Assembly: GCA_963920525.1 (NCBI GenBank)
Contig: OY986439.1
Span: forward strand, 45,185,193 to 45,249,192
Length of the DNA stretch: 64,000 nt
Source: Dichetophora obliterata
Taxonomy: Eukaryota; Arthropoda; Insecta; Diptera; Sciomyzidae
Reading direction: 5' to 3'
Part shown: piece after piece, positions 33,094-44,520 of the stretch
How the letters are laid out: the number at the start of each line of letters is the position of its first letter
Position numbering within the stretch: the stretch's first letter is position 1
Notes under the pieces: generated by a model
What the model saw: the letters and a program-made list of their open reading frames with translations, nothing else
Databases searched by the model: none
Told to the model about the DNA's origin: nothing
Position numbers and translations under genes: made by a program

Positions 33094-33508
33094 GGCTATC
33101 AAAACCGAATTCCTCTCACCATTGCAAAAGGCGCTGTTATGACCCCTCCACAATTCAGCTGTCAAAACCGAATTCCTCTCACCATCGCAAACGGCGCTGT
33201 TATGACCCCTCCACAATTCGGCTGTCAAAACCGAATTCCTCTCACCATCGCAAAAGGCGCTGTTATGACCCCTCGACAGTTCGGCTGTCAAAACTGAATT
33301 CCTCTCACCATCGCAAAAGGCGCTGTTATGACCCCTCGACAGTTCGGCTGTCAAAACTGAATTCCTCTCACCATCGCAAAAGGCGCTGTTAGGACCCCTC
33401 CACAATTCGGCTGTCAAAACCGAATTCCTCTCACCATCACAAAAGGCGCTGTTATGACCCCTCCACAATTCGGCTATCAAAAGCGAATTCCTCTCGCCAT
33501 TAAAAGTT
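33094..33508. repeat. 63-bp tandem repeat array, about 6.5 units
   Basis: Units begin at 33094, 33157, 33220, 33283, 33346, 33409 and 33472. Each reads GGCTGTCAAAACCGAATTCC, then a CTCACCATCGCAAAAGGCGC block, then GACCCCTCCACAATTC, with a few substitutions. The period is a multiple of three, so the minus strand is open for 171 codons across it (33019-33534) as a 21-residue repeat with NSVLTAELWRGHNS. Whether it is translated is unknown. Confidence 0.92.
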
Positions 33509-33825
33509 CTTACAACTTTCTGTGAGGTTGTCAAAACCGGCAGAGCATCTCTTAAACAGGAATCTAACAGCCCTTATGGAAGTTGTCAGAGCCTCACATA
33601 TTAAATTTTTATGAGAACCGTAATGTTACGGCTAGAAGAAGCGAAGTTTTGATAGCATCGCCAGTTCTGTGAGTGTAAATTTAAACCAAACAGTTAAAAG
33701 GGAAGCTGTAATATTTCTTTAGTTGAAATTCTAGTACAGTAGAATTTTAATAATGCGTTTGCAAGGTTTAATTTGTAAACCGCAAGTTTTAAAAAAATGC
33801 AGTAATATTTTAGCTGTACTAAAAT

Positions 33826-33848
33826 GTAGACCAAGATTTTTAACCGTG
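33826..33848. repeat. Lone copy of the CACGGTTAAAAA terminal motif
   Basis: Its inverse, CACGGTTAAAAATCTTGGTC, matches both ends of the 48412-50072 element. No partner end was found nearby, so it is probably one end of a decayed relative. Confidence 0.45.
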
Positions 33849-34282
33849 TAGAAATCCAGGAATAAAATTTTTGTTTTTCATATTTAATTTTACTATAAAA
33901 CTAAGAATTATAAAAAGATTTTCTTCTAAAATAATATAAAAGAAGATTTTAGTTTTAAATATATATCTTTTCTACAAAAAAACATGTGAAAAAGCAATCC
34001 CAAAAATATACGAAGTTAAATTGTCATTTAAGTAAGTCATCAGTACAAGTATTAAGAAGAGTATTTTTTTTTTAAATCTCACAAGAAGTCTTAGAATTAT
34101 AATAAGATCTTTATTTAAATAAATATTTCCTTATAAATATTAGAAGACTTTCATCTCAAAAATATTTTTTTTTATCAAAAAGCGTATAAAAAAATATCCC
34201 AAAATAGAAAAATGAGAAATCATCTTGTTATTTACAGGTCATTTTCTGTATAATATGTGTAATATGAGTAACTGGAAGTTTT

Positions 34283-34568
34283 TGTAGCGACCGTAACCTA
34301 CTGGGTTACACCTTAGCGTGGCTCGTAAGCTAAGGAACTATGGTAGTACCGGTTCACTTCACAGCTCAGACGGAATGTTTTCTAATTGAATTATTATCTC
34401 ACCTTTTTGTAAACAATTGCAAGCCACAGAGAGTAACAACTGCCATGTAAAGCTTCTTAAAAAAATAAGCCTTTCGGATTTGGCATAAACCTTGTAGTTC
34501 CAGTTCTCGATCACTTGTGTTCAAATATTCAATAATACGCACAACTCATCAATAGAAACTCGGTCAGA
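34283..34568 (+). repeat. Dispersed LTR-like repeat, copy 2
   Basis: It starts TGTAGCGACCGTAACC and shares ordered blocks with 3190-3440. No internal retroviral-type coding region lies beside it, so it would be a solo LTR if it is an LTR at all. It sits about 160 bases before the start exon of the host gene. Confidence 0.5.
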
Positions 34569-34724
34569 AACCTGTCTATGTCTTAAATGGCCAATGTATT
34601 TTGTATATGTATATATATATTAAGTAAATAGCAATATAATTGAAAATATTAGTTTTGAAGATCATAGTTAATTAACATGAAATTCATTAAATTTGTAATG
34701 TTGTGTACATTTTCTTATTTACAG

Positions 34725-34759
34725 AAAGACGTGATTTAAAGGAACATTCACAAAAATGG
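34725..34759 (+). CDS. Start exon of the RRxS-rich host gene (ATG at 34756)
   Basis: The acceptor TTCTTATTTACAG ends at 34724 and the consensus donor GTAAGT begins at 34760. The 35-base exon ends CACAAAAATGG, a good dipteran start context. An in-frame TGA at 34732-34734 precedes the ATG, so translation starts here: only Met plus one base of codon 2 are coded. The next supported exon (44008) begins with the two bases that complete the codon (GAT) and then stays open, so the phase agrees exactly. Because the exon has an acceptor, at least one untranslated exon must lie upstream. Confidence 0.65.
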
Positions 34760-35085
34760 GTAAGTGAGATTTTTTAAAAAAATTACCTTTATTTGTAAAC
34801 GACCATAATTCAGCACAGAAAAACAAAATATTTAATCGCAAAGACACTGGCATCAGAACTTCAAATTACAGTTGCTTTTTTAAAAATATCGTGATTTCAT
34901 TTTCCAAATTTTTTCAAATTAAAAAAAATCAATTCTGACGTCAAGTTCAAATTCGGCGGGTCAAAATACTAGTAGATGCTAATGTCCTTGGTGCTTGAAT
35001 TTATTTTATTTTGCATGCCGGTTTATTCTTTCCTTGGACTCTGATTAAGAACACAGACATACAAATTTAAAATAAAGCAAATTTT

Positions 35086-35305
35086 AAGGTCAAGCCCTGT
35101 TATCTTTTTGTGTTAAGGCCTGCTAAATTCAAATTTTATATCAGAATTGAATATTTCTTCAAATATCTGTAAAATATTATCAATTTATGCCTCTGATTGA
35201 AGGTAAAAATTGCAGGTCGTTTAAAATGCTCCGCAAAATTGAAATTCTGATATGAAATTCAGATTTAGTGGCTTAAAATAAATAAAAGTACATAGGCTTG
35301 ACCTT
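35086..35305. mobile_element. 220-bp palindromic MITE
   Basis: The end AAGGTCAAGCC is inverted at the right (GGCTTGACCTT). The arms pair further inward through TTAAGGCCTGCTAAATTCAA versus its diverged inverse and ATATCAGAATT. It lies in the large intron of the host gene. Confidence 0.65.
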
Positions 35306-35479
35306 CGGGCTTGGATTTATAGATATTTTTCTAGTTTCGTAATCATTTTAGTTTCGTAAAAGCTAAAGCTAAATTTCGGGTGGAGTAAGAGAAATATTTG
35401 CCATAGTCAAAACTCATAGGAAAGAAAGAAACAAATCAAAATACAAAATTTGGCAATATAACCCCTTTGCATAAACACA

Positions 35480-36250
35480 TTGTACTCACGGAAAGAAAAA
35501 ATGAAATAAACTATACTTGAATCAAGCAAGTAGGCTATCAGTTTTCACTCAAGCGTACATTTCTCAATTCAAGCATTATTTGGCTAGAATTGAGCAAGTT
35601 TAAGACACTTGATATTAAGAAAAAAAATGTTTAATCCAAGAAACATTTGCTAAAAACTCTAAATAATTTTTTCCCGATTTAAGTCTGATATTTGATTGAA
35701 GTGACAAAAATTTTTTGATTCATGTAAGCAAGTTGTTGAAAATTAGAATAATTAGCTTTATTTGAGAGATTCATTTTCCTTGAATTGAGAAAAATTTGCT
35801 TGATTTAAGTGAACAATTTAATGGAAAGTAGAATAATTTGCTTGATTTGAGAAATTTCTTTTACTTGACATATTGTTTTTATTATTCTTAAATATATATA
35901 ATTTTTGGTAGAATTATATGTGGGCTTAATTTCAAATAAGTTCATGACCACCAGGCAGACTAGACATATTGCTTTGTTGATCGCTTCATCAACTCTTCAG
36001 TAGTCTTCTGTGGTTTTTGCAGTCAATCCTCTTTGATAAGCTTAAACGCACAACTTCTCTTTGACAACTTGTTATTTTTTTGCTTTTCAATGGTTTGTTT
36101 TTCTACAATTTTGCAAAAAGCAAAAGTTTAAAAAAGTGACTGCTTCCTAGAGTTGAGAACAGTTTGCTTGATTCAAATAAACATTTTTCTTAACACTGCA
36201 ATGTTTTCAATTAAGTTATTAATTGAATAATATTTCTAATAGTCAACTCT
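35480..36250. repeat. Region of degenerate TTGATT/CAAG repeats
   Basis: Words such as TTGCTTGATTTAAGT, TTGATTCAAATAA and GAATAATTTGCTTGA recur with irregular spacing on both strands. There is no fixed period and no coding signal. It may be an old foldback element, but arms could not be matched. Confidence 0.35.
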
Positions 36251-36936
36251 GCGTTTGCTTAAATTTAGAAAATATTTTCTTAAAATAAAAAATCTTGCAT
36301 TCGCATTTCATTTTATGAATTTTCGAATATTGCATTTTCGGCACTTGGTAATTCGAATGCGAATGTCAGACTCGTTTGATTTTCAGAAATTTTATTCGAT
36401 AGCTTGTTGGCTTGCACAGAGAAGAAAACTGAATGTAAGTAGTAATTAAATTTATCAAATTGCTTATGGGTATTTAAATTATTTACAGAGATTAATTTTT
36501 TTCGGTTAATTTGGTTTTCGAATCACAATGCTTTTCGAATCGCTCTACAGAGTAAAGTCCGTTTTAAGAAAAAAAAAACCCCAAGTGACATTTTACAGAA
36601 TAAGGAACATAGTTTTGTTTTCAAATTTTCGTAAAAATTAAAATTTTCCGGCTAAAGATATTTTAAACTTGTTGTCTATACATTCTGAAGTTTTTGTAAA
36701 AAATTTGTAAAAACCAAGCAAACAAAACATAAGCACTGATTTTTTGCTGATAAATAATTTTACATTTCCAACATTCATCATTCTTACTTACATTATAAAT
36801 GTGTTATTCTTATGCAGTATCTATATTTTCACGTTAGTACTTTTGAAATCTTATTGAAAATGAAACTTTTTTATTAGAAGTTTCCGATTAACAAACAGCT
36901 TATAATTTCTGCGGTTCTACTTTATTAAGAAATATT

Positions 36937-37235
36937 AGGGGTATTCACGATGTGTTGTATTTATTTATAAAGCTGATATTTTATGTTCTTTTATTTGAAA
37001 AAAATAATTTAAATTATTATTTAACTAAAAAAATCATACAAAAATTAAAATTAAATACTAAATTAAATTAATTTGTGTTAAATAAACTCACAGCGTTGCA
37101 GGTAGCTCATCCATGCTAATTTGAAATGCTTTTGGGATCAGCTGATATAATATACAACGAAATTTACAAAGAACACAATAGGGTTCCATTGTTGTATTTA
37201 TACAAGGTCAAATACACCACATTGTGAATGCCCCT
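36937..37235. mobile_element. 299-bp MITE with ATT duplication
   Basis: The left end AGGGGTATTCACGATGTG and the inverse right end AGGGGCATTCACAATGTG share about 25 bases. ATT at 36934-36936 and 37236-37238 is a 3-bp direct duplication. It lies in the host-gene intron. Confidence 0.72.
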
Positions 37236-37775
37236 ATTGAATTTTTTATTTTTAATGAATTTACTAACATGAGCTAGCTATTGCTTTTTACATGAGCTAG
37301 TTATAGGCAATATAGAGACCAACATTCTCTCTTTTCTTGTGCGTCATAAGCAGCACACCTACTCCCATCGTTGGTTACTGTGTAAGATGGATATCAAAAA
37401 TGTTTTAACGTGTTTTTAGATAACTAAAGCAATTAAGCAAATATTTCCATCCTGGAAGTTCAATTAAAAAATTTAAATATAATATAGTTACTACTAAACA
37501 GAAGAAAAAAAAGTTGCTTTTTCGAAATAAATTTAAATAGCTATATACACAGTTACAGTATAAGTTTAAGTTACTTCAGTTTCAAAAGCATTGAAAGCTC
37601 AATAGTAAAAAAATTCAAAAAATTTAATTATTTAATTTTTGATAAATAATTGTGATCGACGCCTTGATTTTACATGATTCTTAATTATGAACTTTTCAGA
37701 TCAAGTATGTTTTTGAAGAAGACAACAACAACAAAACAACTCTGTATAGTGCAAATCATACAGCAGACTAGACAG

Positions 37776-38733
37776 CAGTCCTGTAGCCAGACCAAGAATA
37801 CAGAGGGGGCAGGCATGAATCTTGGGGGGGGGGATTTTTTGTTTTTTAATTTAAACAAAAAAAAAAAAACAACTTTTTTAACGTGTGAAATGAATACCTT
37901 ACACATATTTATTAAAAAACAGTTAATTTTATAATATTTAAATGGATATGTAGATCTTTTTATACATGAGATTAATACATAAAAACTAATATAAAAATTA
38001 ATTCAGGACTTTTTAATAAAAAGAAGGTAAGAATACAAGATATATAGGAAGTGGCTAGATATATAGGAAAGAGAAACGAAATGGGCTAACATATATATAA
38101 GACATTTTTTAAGTAAAACAAATAAAAAAAATTGAATTAACCCGCATCCGTCGTTTGCATCAAATTGATGCAAATTTTTTATTCAGAATTATATATTAAG
38201 AACAAACATGCATGGTTTCATTTAAATCTTTTGCTTCTTTAAATTTTTGCTAGAATTAAGATTTGCAGTTTTTTCTTACTTTAAAATTAATAATCATTCA
38301 TCAGGAATAAAAAAAATTTAAAAATTAAAAACATTTAAATGAATTATATATTCTTTTTGTATCTGCATCAAATTGGTGCACAACGTGCTTTTCATTTCTA
38401 GAAAGTTTTTATGGATGCGGGTTAAAAAATTATTAAAATTCAAATCATATTTTTTGGTAGCAAATGTGGGCGACCCAGTAGAAATTTGAAAAATTGTAAC
38501 AGTTTGTCTGAAATGTTATGTTAAACAAATTTCATATACATATTCAAGTCATGAATTAGGTGAATGTGTAATAACAATAATATTTTAAACTAAACTAATC
38601 TTAAAGCAATAAACAAATATATCAACAAAATGCATATTAATTATTCATTTAAAGTTTTTCATAGTCTGATTTGGCCAGGGGGGAGAAACGGTTGTAGTAG
38701 GGGGGCAATGCCCTCCCCCTGGCTACAGTCCTG
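37776..38733. mobile_element. Non-autonomous hAT element
   Basis: The termini CAGTCCTGTAGCCAG and the inverse CAGGACTGTAGCCAG are flanked by CTAGACAG (37768-37775) and CTAGGCAG (38734-38741), an 8-bp target duplication with one mismatch. Both are hallmarks of hAT elements. The subterminal regions are G-rich on one side and C-rich on the other. There is no transposase frame. A piggyBac-type MITE is nested at 38141-38421. Confidence 0.85.
38141..38421. mobile_element. piggyBac-type MITE nested in the hAT element
   Basis: TTAA at 38137-38140 and 38422-38425 flank perfect ends CCCGCATCC / GGATGCGGG. Subterminal words TGCATCAAATTGATGCA (left) and GCATCAAATTGGTGCA (right) are shared. The 281-bp length has no coding capacity, so it would depend on a piggyBac transposase elsewhere. 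Confidence 0.85.
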
Positions 38734-38811
38734 CTAGGCAGACTGTTTCGGAAGGCGCTACCCTTTCCATCTTCTATATACTTGAGTGATGACGCAGTGA
38801 CCAACTACTTA

Positions 38812-39049
38812 GGTCCAATTTTTCAGTGCGAGCTTAAGCTTTAGTTAAATTAAACTGAGGTTATCTCACTTAAACAGAACGTTTAAACTTGGTTTAGGCA
38901 CAAACAAGTACGTGATATGAAAATTTAAGTTAATATGACACCAACGAATGGTAAAATAACAAGTTAAACCTAGTTTTAATGTTCATTTTTGGTGAGTTAA
39001 CCTCAGTTTAATTTGACTAGAGTTTAAGCTCGCACTGGAAAATTGGCCC
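38812..39049. mobile_element. MITE with CAGTGCGAGCTTAAGC ends, solo copy
   Basis: The left TCAGTGCGAGCTTAAGCT and inverse right CCAGTGCGAGCTTAAACT ends extend over about 60 bases through the AAATTAAACTGAGGTTA block. The outermost bases are GG(T/G)CCAATTTT. It is the same family as 51104-52756. The flanking triplets TTA and ATA are close to, but not, a perfect duplication. Confidence 0.78.
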
Positions 39050-39123
39050 ATAATGTTTAAGTTTTATATGATTTTGCTTTTGTTAGATCAAATTATTGGA
39101 AATCATACGACAGTACAGCATAA

Positions 39124-39968
39124 AGCCTGGTTTTCACTAAGTCAATTTCAATGACAACAATCACTGATGTCAGTAGGCATTTTGACCATATGACGTCGAA
39201 TGAGTTTTTAAACCCAAAAACTGACATAAAATCGAATGTCAAAGACTAACGTTGAATTTATAAGTCAATTGATTGCCATACTGTTTTCACTTTCGATGTT
39301 ATTTGTGAAATGCCATCGATTTGTTCAGTTGTGCTTTTTTTATCAACAAGAGCTGATGTTTTATATTTGAGGTTGTTAGAAAATGTTTCTTTTTGGTGTA
39401 ATTTATAAAATACTGTTAATTTTATTAGCTTAATAACAAAAGTGCACTTAAACAAAGATTATCACAGTGGCCGCTGTTGCTTCAAAAGGCACCCTCGCCA
39501 CGTTCCATCGCAAGATACGTTTTCAAGATTCGCGCAAATGACAAATTCCTGGCAAAGCGACTGCAACAACACAAATGCCGAAAATGCGTCCTGCAACAAA
39601 TCCCTTGGAAGCAACACCGGCCACTGCGATAATCCCTGTCTAAGTGCATTTTTCCTTTTAAACCAATTAAAATAACAATATTTAAAAAATTTTTCCAGTA
39701 GTGAAACGAAAAATAATTAAAACAAAATTTTTTTGTAGGCAACAACTGACACAAAATGCCAACATGTTGGCATTTTGATTTTTCTTGACATACAACGATA
39801 TTTTGATTGACAAGCAAAATTCTATCTGTTCTCACTTATTTGTGATGTATATGACAATCAGTGGTCATATATGACAACAAATGTAAATGACAATACGTTT
39901 CAATTAGATTGACAACATTTGTGATTGAAAACTGACCTAATGTAAACTGACCTAGTGAAAACCAGGCT
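39124..39968. mobile_element. TIR element with TAA duplication, containing a nested palindrome
   Basis: The ends AGCCTGGTTTTCACTA and the inverse AGCCTGGTTTTCACTA are identical over 16 bases, flanked by TAA at 39121-39123 and 39969-39971. Subterminal regions are full of TGACA/TGTCA words. A second palindromic element occupies 39443-39648. No coding frame is supported. Confidence 0.8.
39443..39648. mobile_element. 206-bp GC-richer palindromic element nested in 39124-39968
   Basis: The end TGCACTTAAACAAAGATTAT pairs with the inverse TGCACTTAGACAGGGATTAT. The arms continue CAGTGGCCGCTGTTGCTTC versus CAGTGGCCGGTGTTGCTTC. The interior is noticeably richer in G+C than its surroundings. Short open frames across it are a consequence of that composition. 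Confidence 0.75.
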
Positions 39969-40780
39969 TAAGAAGTGGTTTTGAGATCAATTTTAATTAA
40001 ATTGTATGTTTAATTATAAACCTGCTTTTCAATGTAACAAATTTAATTATTTTATTACTCAAAAAACACAGCTGTCTTTGATTTTCGTTTCTATATTTTG
40101 TTTAAAGCAGCTGCCTAGAGGTCCAATTATAATAGAAACGTAATGTGGTCTGATGTCAATTGAGCAGTGTATTCTTTCAGTTATTGTTTCAAACAATACT
40201 TTCTTGTACAAGTATTATAATAAACGTAAGGTAATGTAACGGGATGTAAAGATCCCTTGAATTTTGATTTCTACGTTACTTTACGAATTTGACGAAATTC
40301 ATCAAAGAATTGTGAAAAAATTTTTGCTTTTGCTTGGTCTGGTTCTACCATAGAAAGATATTTTTTGATAAATAATTGTGATCTTTTCTTTGATTTAAGA
40401 CAATTTTATGTTATGAGCTTTTTAAATTTTTATGTTTATATATTCTAAATAGTCAGATTTTATATCTTATTTATGCTTAAATACATTTACAATCCCACTT
40501 GCAATGCTTTCGATAATATCCTCATGCTGATGTTTCTTTAATAGGAATTCTTAAATGAACGGAGTCCTTCCTTTATTTCATTTTCATACGTTTCCAATCA
40601 CATATCCGGCCCATTAAAAGCAACTGCAATAAGAAATTATTATTTTCAGAATATTACGAAATCGTTCATACTTACAGAATAGAACTTCAGTTAAAAACTT
40701 CAGTGTTTTGTTTTTGAGAGGTGCAAAGAAATAAAGAAAATTAAGAAAAAAATTTTAGTTTTTATTTTTCGATAGCCTTT

Positions 40781-41318
40781 TCATAGCAATATGCTGAGTA
40801 CAAAATGTTGGTTCCGAAAATTTTAATGTTTTCAATTTATAAGCAATAAACATGCGATCTAACACGCAACAAAAAATGGAACTCGTTTTCAACTGCATTT
40901 AGAAAAATGCGAAAATTTCCGAAATGTAACATCAAATTTTAAAGCAATTAACTTTAAACTTAAATAGATTAATGTATCCTTCTAATGATAGCTGTTATGT
41001 TGAAATGGTTATCATCTTTGTTTTTTTTAAGCTTAAGTATAGCTATAGCTCATAGCAATATGCTGAGTACAAAATATTGGTTCCGAAAATTTTAATGCTT
41101 TCAATTTATAAGCAATAAACATGCGATCTAACACGCGACAAAAAATGGAACTCGTTTTCAACTGCATTTAGAAAAATGCAGAAATCTCCGAAATGTAACA
41201 TCAAATTTCAAAGCAATTAACTTTAAACTTAAGTAGATTAATGTATCCTTCTAATGATAGCTGTCATGTTGAAATGGTTATCATCTTTGTTTTTTTTTTA
41301 GCCTTAAGTATAATCTAG
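40781..41318. repeat. Two-copy tandem duplication, period 269
   Basis: The segment beginning TCATAGCAATATGCTGAGTA at 40781 is repeated from 41050 with only a few substitutions. The repeat covers the whole 269-base unit, so the duplication is fairly recent. It is non-coding and intronic. Confidence 0.88.
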
Positions 41319-42279
41319 CATGCAACATATAGCACACAACATATTTTTCCATTGCAATTTAATTGGGTATTAAGTAATTTGGTAGTTAAGTAATTATGTA
41401 ATTTAATAATTAAAAATAAATTTAATATGTGTTTCCTTGCATCAACTATTTTTTCATTATCTTTAGCCAATGCCTTGCATTTTTACTAAAACAAAAATGT
41501 TTACGAACACTTACGAGAAAGAAAACTACATTTGTGAAATAGTGCAGACGATTTGCTAATCATCGTAAATGAATTTATGTAGAAATTGCTTATATTGATA
41601 AAATTAAAATGTTTCTCTTTATTTTTTTTTTTTTTGATTCGCCCGGAGGATGAAATCTTCCAAAGATACGTATACCCGTCCTATACGCATGCACGATTTA
41701 CATTCTAGATCCTGCTCGAATTAGCCGGGACAGACAGAATGTACCTACGTACTAAAACATACCCCCTATTGGCAATAAGAATTTTCCACTAAGCACATTA
41801 ATTGGCTTTTCAGCGGAATTTAAAAATTGAATATATATAAAACGCGTATTTAAATAAACTTGATTCTATATAAATAAGCAACATCGAATTAAATAATAGT
41901 AATTATGAATTTAAGGTACCCGAAAAACAATCTTGATTTCAAAAACAATCCAAAACACAAAACTCATTTTAACTGGTTTGCGGCCATTGTCCAACCCAAG
42001 GACCTACGTGGAAATGAGATAAATCTCATATCCGCCAAATCAAAATCCCAACTAGTTGGATATGCATTTGGGCCAACGCAGGCATAAACTTTTGTGGAAA
42101 AGAGATATACTCTGGCACACCAATCCAGGTGATAGTGTGAGTTCAGTCTAATTTCAAATCAGGAAATATAAAATAATAAGTTCTTAATAAGTTTTACATT
42201 TTTGGTCACGGTAGACTTCCCTGTGGAAATGCCCATATTTGTTTCGAGAGACTTAGAGTGAAAATTTTACTTGTAATTT

Positions 42280-43020
42280 TTTTCTTTAAATTGACAAAAA
42301 AGACCGACAAGTAAAAGCGCTATAGGATTCAAATATTCTACAAAAATATTTCTCATGAAATTTCTAGGTCTATTTCATGGCAGAATTAGAGAAGTTAGAT
42401 GCATTTCAGACTGCGTGCTCTTTCTCATATCCAAAATTGTCAAAGTCAGCTTTTTGCGAATGAAAACAAAAGGAAATGGCCACATTCAGCGAAGTAAACA
42501 GTTGGTAACTGGCTGTTGTGTTAAAATTCGCTGAAAGACTAAAAGAACGCTGCAAATTTGAGTGAGAAACTTTTTCAATTAAATTATTTACATAATTAAA
42601 TAATTATAATAATTAAATTAAATAATTGTCAACTTTTTAAGGTATTGCTACCATAAGAGTTCACAAAAGTTCACTTTGCTGAATGTGGCTAATTTTCGCT
42701 TTCTCATCAGATTTTCTATAAGCTGTCATTTTCGTTTTGACAGTTTCGGCAGTCTGTCTCTCCGAAATGCTTCTACCTTCTCTAATTTTACTACGGTCTG
42801 TTCTATATATCTGTGAACATAACAAGTTCAATATATGTGAAAAGCATATATTTTACTTATTATAAAGTGAAGTTATAAAGTGAACAGTAAAAGTAAAATT
42901 TTTACTTCTTATTTTTTTTTTTTTAAATTGAGAAAAAAGACCGATAAGTAAAGGCGCTGATAGTGAAAGGCGATGATTCAAATATTCTACAAAAATATTT
43001 CTCGTAAAATTTCTAGGTCT
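42280..43020. repeat. Direct duplication around a MITE
   Basis: Bases 42290-42370 and 42925-43025 are direct copies (AAAAAAGACCGACAAGTAAA, AAATATTCTACAAAAATATT, AAATTTCTAGGTCTATT). Between them 42381-42790 is an inverted-repeat element with AATTAGAGAAG ends and CATTTC(A/G)GA subterminal blocks on both sides. A conserved word CTGTGAACATAACAAG/CTGTGAACATGACAAG also repeats. Confidence 0.6.
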
Positions 43021-44007
43021 ATTCTATATGTCTGTGAACATGACAAGTATTTCAAAGGCCATACCATATTTAGTATTTTTTACTTATTGTAAACAGCTAA
43101 ATTAATTCTTTTAAGACGCTGATACTTGTATAAGTTTTTATATTCTCCACATTAATCTAATAGTTCAAGTTTGTTTTTATTGTGATTGTTGCACTGTGTT
43201 AATTTAAATTTTTTGAGTTTATTAAAAAGTTACATTCAACAAAACTTGAATGCAGGCAGTGTTACATATTTTAGCCTGTCTTCTGTTTGTAAAACAAGAA
43301 ATATCTTATTTTATCAATGGTTACAAAGTAGGGCAAACCTCTGTTTTATCTTTTACGAATATATCTGCATATTTCCTGTAGCAATTTAATGTGTTTATCC
43401 AGAACGCTGTTCATTTTGAAGTAGCATTTGATTACCATTTTTTTACTGTGTTCCTTTAGGCGGCAACGACTCAGTGTCTGAAGTTTTTTTTTCGTTTTCG
43501 CCCTTGAGCTATTTACTTTTCCACGAAATATTTAATTAAGAAACAACTAACTGTAAGGACATTAAATAAAAACAAAAATATAAGATAAAAGTTGTTTAAG
43601 GTTTGTTTATTAAAGTCACTTTATTAAAACGATTTTGACCTTTTTTTAGGCTTTGCAAAAATTACATTAAAATGAGGCAGTTTTCTTACAGACTGTACTT
43701 TCGTCTGTAGACAGACACATACAATTATGTTTTTGAAGGACACCTACGAGTAGCTAATTGCCTTAAAATCTTTGTTATGGCTGTCAAGACAAAGATATCC
43801 CTAATGATATCCTGCCTTTGATTTAACAATACAAAAAACGACAAAGAAGCACCTACTTGTTCAATGAAGGCACTGAAGCGGCCTTCTTATTTTTATTAAG
43901 CAATTCTGTTACAATTCAGAGGGCAAATTGGGAATATTAACAATAACTTTTATGACTCCTACGCACACTACGAATACTTTATTCAATTCTATTCTTCTCT
44001 ACTTTAG

Positions 44008-44446
44008 ATACTTTTCGGCTGCGACGTTCATCATTTTCACGCTTTGCCGCAAATGCAAAGCAGGAGCCGCTCATTGTGGTGGAGGAATCAAATCAGGTCG
44101 ATGATGATGATCAAGAAAGCTCAGGGACGCCATCGCATAAGGCCAGTCTCGACATTGACTCACCTGTAAATCCTTATCTGCTGTCGCCATGGCGAGATCC
44201 ACGCGAGGGACGCAAGCATTCGCTACCCTCGCAACAAGTCACCGAAGGCATCACCGCCAGTCAAGTGCGTCGCCTGTCAGAACGTGGTGGCGAGGGTTCT
44301 GGGCCATCACCGAAAGAGGCCGCCTTCTTGGCGACCCTCTCACAGGCGCCGGCACCATCGGGACGACGTCATTCCGTAGTAACAATCTCCAAGGTGCCAA
44401 TATTACGCTCTCGCCGTGAGTCAGTGGCAGCCTATCCAGCAAATAG
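44008..44446 (+). CDS. RRxS-rich host protein, exon 2 (residues 2-148)
   Basis: The acceptor TTCTTCTCTACTTTAG ends at 44007 and the donor GTGAGT begins at 44447. The coded stretch begins (after MD) TFRLRRSSFSRF and includes an acidic run VDDDDQE near residue 35. Basic-directed serine sites are RKHSL (Ser73), RRLSE (Ser92), RRHSV (Ser124) and RRESV (Ser140), the consensus for protein kinase A-type kinases. No membrane segment or enzyme domain is visible. The G+C content is clearly higher than in the surroundings, with a codon bias like a real fly exon. I do not recognise the family. Confidence 0.85.
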
Positions 44447-44520
44447 GTGAGTTTTACTTATTTCTGACAGTCATTTTGTTGATGCTTCAATTAAAACTAT
44501 TTGCATTCTTTCCCTTACAG

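Noticed and set aside
33094..33508. CRISPR array
   Set aside because: The 63-bp units are directly tandem with no unique spacers, and the genome is eukaryotic.
37674..37934. 86-codon frame crossing the left end of the hAT element
   Set aside because: It crosses the 37776 insertion boundary and has low-complexity content.
39442..39835. Open frames of 77 and 117 codons
   Set aside because: They result from the GC-richer palindrome at 39443-39648; no domain is visible.
43463..43486. Possible extra coding exon of the host gene after CCTTTAG
   Set aside because: An acceptor-like site is present but no GT donor follows in a usable position.
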